Origin: an uncultured Campylobacter sp.
GTDB taxonomy: Bacteria; Campylobacterota; Campylobacteria; Campylobacterales; Campylobacteraceae
DNA: 51,150 bases
Assembly: GCF_938039205.1 (NCBI RefSeq)
Contig: NZ_CALHVM010000040.1
Span: 1 to 51,150 of the forward strand
Reading direction: 5' to 3'
Shown: one piece after another, positions 47,820 to 51,150 of the stretch
Numbering within the stretch: position 1 is the stretch's first letter
Layout of the letters: every line of letters begins with the position of its first letter
Notes under the pieces: generated by a model
Databases searched by the model: none
Seen by the model: the letters and a program-made list of their open reading frames with translations, nothing else
Told to the model about the DNA's origin: nothing
Made by a program: the position numbers and the translations under genes

Positions 47820-49223
47820 GTGAAAAAAACGGACGCGATAAAATATGCGCTCGAGTCGCTACGACCTAGAGGCGATTATTCAAAAACCGATATTCAAAAC
47901 TATAGCGAACTTTCAAGCGGCAAAATTAGAGCCGCACTGCTAACCAAAAACCAGCAAGAGATGTTTTCCGTATTTAGTCTGATCGAGGATAAAGATAGCT
48001 CCGTGGGCGCCGAGTGCGAAAAAAGAATATCGTCTATCACGAACAAATTCTTTACCCACTCGCTGGGAGAAGACGAGAACGAAAACATAGAAGAGCTCAT
48101 AAAAGCGAGCGTCGAGGCTAGAGTTTTCGGTTTTAGCTTGATTGAGTTATATTTAAAAGACGACGCGTCGCTTGGCGTGTCTAAAGTGGACCGGGAGTTT
48201 ATACGATTTGAGGAAAACAAGCCTCATCTAAATATCAAAGGCAAGGACGTCGTAGCTAAGCCCCCTTTTTATCTATCTATCACGGCAAAGCCCGTGCTGC
48301 TAAAGGTTTTATGGATAGTCTACGCAAAACACTACGTGCTAAGCCAGTATCTTAAATTTACCGAGTTTTTAGGCGTGCCGCCTCTTATCGGCAATAGCGC
48401 CAGCGGAGACGAAAAGGTTATCTCGCTTATGGCCGAAGCATTTAAAAACTTGCGTAGCGGCTCATACGGAGTATTTGGACCAAACGATACGGTCAAGGTT
48501 TTAGAGGGGCGCGGATCTCAGGCCGATTTTATGGAGTTCGTTCGCTACTGCGACGGCGAGATAGCGAAAGTCATAAACGGCTCCGTGCTAAGTTCCAACG
48601 TTAGCTCCACCGGCAGCTTTGCGATGAGCAAGGTACACGACTATAACCGCAAAGAGATACTCGCCGGCGACGTTAAATTTGCCGCCAGAGAAGTACAAAA
48701 TTTTTATAAGACGTTTGGCAAAAAAGCCGATTTAAATATCCAGATAGAAAAGGATAGCGATCTACTCCAGCGCGCGCAGGTGCTATCCATCCTGCATCCT
48801 ATGGGTTATCAGATGAGCCCAAAAGATATGGCTAAAGAATTCGATCTGCCGGAGCCTGTAAAGAATTCAAATTTTAGAAATAGCCCAAATTCTAATTTAG
48901 AGAGAAACAATAATTTAGATTGCGCTAGCAATCTTAGTCCTTTAGGTGGGTGCAGGGAGTGTAACTCCCGCTCGCAAGGCGGGCTTGGCTCGCCTGAGAA
49001 GTTAAAATTTTTAGACGAAATAGATAAGGCGGCTTTCGGCGCAAACACCAAAGACGAAGAGGCTCAGATAGAAAAAGCTATCTTGGATATCGTTAAAAAC
49101 GCGGATAGTTTCGAGGAAGTTTATGAAAATATGCTGCAAGCCTTTCCGGGCGCGGATATTGACGCTATCGAGGATACGCTCGAGAAGATCATCGCAAACG
49201 CACATATAAAAGGTGTTTTGTGA
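47820..49223 (+). CDS. Portal protein, DUF935 (Mu gp29-like), carrying a repeat insertion
   Basis: The 467-residue protein forms the ring through which DNA enters the head. DUF935 landmarks are VLSQYLKFTEFLGVPPLIG, FKNLRSGSYGVFGPNDTVKVLE, CDGEIAKVINGSVLSSN and GSFAMSKVHDYNRKEIL. GTG start at 47820 with AAAAGGA upstream. Residues about 367-396 derive from the structured repeat inserted in frame; they are rich in Asn, Gly, Cys and Ser and break the otherwise helical C-terminal region. Upstream, 47701-47819 holds a hairpin AAGGCAT-AAAA-ATGCCTT. The stop overlaps the gpF start (GTGA). Confidence 0.9.
   Translation: MKKTDAIKYALESLRPRGDYSKTDIQNYSELSSGKIRAALLTKNQQEMFSVFSLIEDKDSSVGAECEKRISSITNKFFTHSLGEDENENIEELIKASVEARVFGFSLIELYLKDDASLGVSKVDREFIRFEENKPHLNIKGKDVVAKPPFYLSITAKPVLLKVLWIVYAKHYVLSQYLKFTEFLGVPPLIGNSASGDEKVISLMAEAFKNLRSGSYGVFGPNDTVKVLEGRGSQADFMEFVRYCDGEIAKVINGSVLSSNVSSTGSFAMSKVHDYNRKEILAGDVKFAAREVQNFYKTFGKKADLNIQIEKDSDLLQRAQVLSILHPMGYQMSPKDMAKEFDLPEPVKNSNFRNSPNSNLERNNNLDCASNLSPLGGCRECNSRSQGGLGSPEKLKFLDEIDKAAFGANTKDEEAQIEKAILDIVKNADSFEEVYENMLQAFPGADIDAIEDTLEKIIANAHIKGVL
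48917..49006 (+). repeat. Three-hairpin structured repeat, copy B, in frame within the portal gene
   Basis: Hairpin 1 AGATTGC-GCTA-GCAATCT (48917-48934), the identical box TTTAGGTGGGTGCA (48941-48954), hairpin 2 GGGAGT-GTA-ACTCCC (48955-48969), linker GCTCGCAA, hairpin 3 GGCGGGC-TTG-GCTCGCC (48978-48994) and tail TGAGAAGTTAAAA. The insert is a multiple of three and adds a Gly/Cys/Ser-rich peptide (LSPLGGCRECNSRSQGG) to the portal's C-terminal linker without breaking the frame. Confidence 0.72.
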
Positions 49224-50482
49224 AATTTGACTTTTATGCCGAGCCTGCAAAGGTAGTCGAATATCTCAGACAAAAGCGCCCCGAGGTGCATTTTGATTAT
49301 GACGAGATCATGCACGGCGCTCATCATAGGGCGTTTACGGTAGCCAAGATCACGAAGCTTGATTTGCTTTCAGACGTTCAAGAAAGCCTAGCGTATGCTG
49401 CCGAAAACGGACTGGGGTTTGAGGAGTGGAAGAAAAGCTTATTGCCTACTCTCGCTAAAAAAGGTTGGATCGGAAACGTAGACGCCAAGGATCCTAAAAC
49501 CGGAGAAATCAAACAAATTTACGTTGGATCCCGCAGGCTGAAAAATATCTATAACACCAATATGCGAGTAGCTTACGCCGTGGGCGCATACGAAGAGGCG
49601 ATGAGCTCGGACGCGCAGTTCCTACGCTACACTGCCGTACTCGATAGCAAAACCAGAGCCTCGCATAGAGCCTTGCACGGCGTTATCTTGCCTAAAGACC
49701 ATCCGTTTTGGGATACGCACTATCCGCCAAACGCCTGGAATTGCCGCTGCAAAGCAAGAGCATACACCAAACAAGAGCTAAAAAGCAGAGGCTGGAGCAT
49801 TACCGAAAATATCCCGAGCGTAGAGCCGCATCCGGACTGGGCGTATAACGTAGGCAAAACGGATAATCTTGATGCGGTATTTGCCGATAAAGTAGAAAAG
49901 CTAAAAGATAGAGCCGTTTCAAAAGACTTCTACGAAAATGCCAAAGCCTTTTTGGGCAAGCTCGAGCGCAAAAGAAATCTATACGTCTGGCAAAGCGGGC
50001 TTGATGAAGCCGTAGAACAAATCATCGTAAAAGACGACCCTAAAACGCCCATAAATATGGTGCAAGTCGGGCTTTTAGGCGAAGCTATCGCAAATGCCGC
50101 GAGTAAAATTTTAGGGCTAGACGTAAATAGCGGCGGGATAATCCTAACAAAAGATCGCCTTATACATGCCTCGCCAAAGAGAAAAAGCGCTTATGAGCAT
50201 GCATTTAGAGTTGAGGAAATAGGGCAAATAGTTAAAATTTTAGATGATCAAAACAATGCTTACGTCGATACGAGAGACGACAAAAACAATATAGTGTTCA
50301 TTTTTAAAGACGAAAAAGACGATACGAAGTTAAATTTAATACCCATAGAAATATCTAAGACTCATAAAAAATTTAAGATAAAGAACTACCTTTTGACGCT
50401 AGATAAGGCAAATAAAGGAGATATTGTAGGGCTTATTAGAAACGGATCGATCAAAAAGGTGTTCGGGGCGGGCGGGATTTGA
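49220..50482 (+). CDS. Mu gpF-like head morphogenesis protein fused to a PBECR-type nuclease domain
   Basis: The 420-residue protein has an N-terminal gpF/SPP1 gp7-like minor head domain (about 1-215) with the family motif TRASHRALHG ... HYPPNAWNCRCKARAYTKQEL. The rest (about 240-420; RLIHASPKRKSAYEHAFRVEEIGQIVKIL and NNIVFIFKDEKDDTKLNLIPIEI) resembles PBECR domains, predicted Barnase/EndoU/Colicin/RelE-like nucleases often attached to phage head proteins and thought to enter the host with DNA. GTG start overlaps the portal stop. The last codons overlap a tRNA-like structure on the other strand. Confidence 0.82.
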   Translation: MKFDFYAEPAKVVEYLRQKRPEVHFDYDEIMHGAHHRAFTVAKITKLDLLSDVQESLAYAAENGLGFEEWKKSLLPTLAKKGWIGNVDAKDPKTGEIKQIYVGSRRLKNIYNTNMRVAYAVGAYEEAMSSDAQFLRYTAVLDSKTRASHRALHGVILPKDHPFWDTHYPPNAWNCRCKARAYTKQELKSRGWSITENIPSVEPHPDWAYNVGKTDNLDAVFADKVEKLKDRAVSKDFYENAKAFLGKLERKRNLYVWQSGLDEAVEQIIVKDDPKTPINMVQVGLLGEAIANAASKILGLDVNSGGIILTKDRLIHASPKRKSAYEHAFRVEEIGQIVKILDDQNNAYVDTRDDKNNIVFIFKDEKDDTKLNLIPIEISKTHKKFKIKNYLLTLDKANKGDIVGLIRNGSIKKVFGAGGI

Positions 50483-50552
50483 ACCCGCAACATAAGCGGC
50501 ATATTTGCCCCACGCCGTTACCTGCACAAAGGCTTAGCAATCTGCGCCCCGA
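50463..50552 (-). other. tRNA-like structure overlapping the gpF stop
   Basis: Minus-strand RNA would form an 8-bp acceptor-like stem (TCGGGGCG with CGCCCCGA) and a canonical T-arm GCGGG-TTCAAAT-CCCGC. The D-arm lacks the usual GG, position 8 is not T, and no convincing anticodon arm can be drawn, although GGCA-AATA-TGCC can fold. The segment thus resembles the tRNA-like domain of a tmRNA or a decayed tRNA more than a working tRNA. It overlaps the last 20 bases of the gpF gene. Confidence 0.5.
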
Positions 50553-50584
50553 TTAATGTAATTATACCACAAAAAAGGACAAAA

Positions 50585-51150
50585 ATGCCCATAGACTTAC
50601 AAGGCCTTGAAGAGATCCAAAGAAAGCTGCAAGCACTAGAATCCAGTCTGGATGAAGCGGGAATGCGGCGCAAGCTAAACACGATAGGCGGCATGGTAAA
50701 AAACTCGATAATGGAGAGCTTTGAAAACGAAACGAGCCCGTTCGGGCAAAGATGGAAGCCGTTATCGTCGGTTACGGCCTTTGCAAATTTCGGCGGCGGC
50801 GGGGTGAAAAACGTCAAACGAGGCAGGCAAAACGCCTACTATAAAAACGGAAAAAAGCAAAAGAAATCTTTTTTAAGCGTATTCGGCGCGGGCGGCAGCA
50901 GGAAAATTTTAGTGCTTTCGGGGGCGCTTGCCGGGCGTTGGGTCGTAAGAGCTAGCGCAAAGAGCGTTACGGTCTCAAACAATAGCTCAAGCGGCGGATT
51001 TGCTTACGGGCTTACGCACCAGTTCGGCACCTCCAGAGCCGGCAGACATAGAAACGTCCATATCCCGGCTCGTCCTTTTTTACCCGTGGACGGCGGCGGA
51101 AATTTAGAGCCTAGGCTCGCAAAAGACATCAATGATTATCTAAAAGAGGA
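50585..51150 (+). CDS. Phage virion morphogenesis protein, Mu gpG-like (3' end outside window)
   Basis: The frame is open from ATG 50585 (MPIDLQGLEEIQRKLQALESSL) to the window edge, 188 codons. The pattern SIMESFENETSPFGQRWKPLS and, later, AYGLTHQFGT plus IPARPFLPV matches the Phage_tail_S / gpG family, used in tail completion. An AAAGGAC ribosome binding site precedes it. It continues the plus-strand block after gpF, as in Mu. Confidence 0.88.
   Translation, partial: MPIDLQGLEEIQRKLQALESSLDEAGMRRKLNTIGGMVKNSIMESFENETSPFGQRWKPLSSVTAFANFGGGGVKNVKRGRQNAYYKNGKKQKKSFLSVFGAGGSRKILVLSGALAGRWVVRASAKSVTVSNNSSSGGFAYGLTHQFGTSRAGRHRNVHIPARPFLPVDGGGNLEPRLAKDINDYLKE

Larger units (their letters stand above)
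30332..51150. mobile_element. Mu-like transposable prophage (right edge outside window)
   Basis: Mu-type head genes (gp27, gp28 terminase, gp29/DUF935 portal, gpF, gpG, protease I with nested scaffold, major head, gp36, gp37) are combined with a long tape measure, a frameshifting tail chaperone, tail tube, fibre and lysis genes. The left border carries three copies of TGAAATGAGAA, like MuA-binding sites, and begins with TG. No sheath or baseplate genes are visible, so the tail is likely long and non-contractile. About 21 kb is in view; the transposase and repressor region is not. Confidence 0.9.

Noticed and set aside
50463..50552. Functional tRNA gene
   Set aside because: Acceptor and T-arm are good, but the D-arm lacks GG, T8 is absent and no 5-bp/7-nt anticodon arm can be drawn; kept as a tRNA-like structure only.

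Overview
The window looks like a chromosomal segment of a mid-GC Campylobacter of the C. showae / C. rectus / C. curvus type. This is inferred from the tmRNA tag (ANNVNYAPAYAKAA, close to the C. jejuni tag), the epsilonproteobacterial nap gene order (napAGHBFLD), MOMP-type porins, a short Pgi, and intergenic DNA crowded with the hexamer AAATTT. No database search was possible, so the genus rests on recognised families.

Layout. (1) 1-2843: the end of an integrative element next to the 3' end of ssrA (tmRNA). It carries a P4-type tyrosine integrase, an AlpA-like excisionase/regulator, an AT-rich ORF of unknown function and small element genes that run off the left edge. (2) 2843-11603: host housekeeping genes: ssrA, an Hpt-like protein, panB, a Sel1/Hcp-type secreted repeat protein, ruvB, an AI-2E family exporter, an Opr-type porin, a lipoprotein and a ClbS/DfsB-like protein. 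(3) 12212-18937: a tightly coupled periplasmic nitrate reductase operon. (4) 19007-24924: a DUF5610-like protein, a small lipoprotein, two paralogous MOMP porins with a c-type cytochrome between them, a decayed IS1595-type transposase, and dps. (5) 25705-30159: pgi-galU, then a flavodoxin and a ChuW/HutW-type radical SAM enzyme, which together form a probable anaerobic heme-degradation pair.

(6) From about 30332 to the right edge lies a Mu-like (transposable) prophage. Its end has three copies of a MuA-site-like repeat, and it has inserted into the gene directly upstream of chuW, leaving only that gene's 3' end. Reading inward are a lysis cassette of overlapping small ORFs (DUF5675, an orphan NrdD-tail-like peptide, holin-like protein, spanin pair), a tail module (fibre, 1816-aa tape measure, tail assembly chaperone with a -1 slippery site, tail tube) and a Mu-like head module (gp37, gp36, major head, protease with internal scaffold start), all on the minus strand. 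No sheath or baseplate genes are seen, so the tail looks siphovirus-like (as in B3/D3112) rather than contractile. At about 45.5 kb the phage switches strand. The packaging/portal block (gp27, gp28, gp29, gpF, gpG) runs on the plus strand and exits the window. The early region (transposase, repressor) should lie beyond the right edge.

The most interesting signals are: a structured three-hairpin repeat present twice in the prophage, once at the divergent junction and once inserted in frame in the portal gene, with compensatory changes between copies; a 58-aa phage peptide matching the glycyl-radical tail of anaerobic ribonucleotide reductase; a tRNA-like structure overlapping the end of a head gene that carries a predicted PBECR nuclease domain; a 16-bp perfect palindrome in the divergent promoter region; and the interruption of the heme-degradation operon by the prophage.
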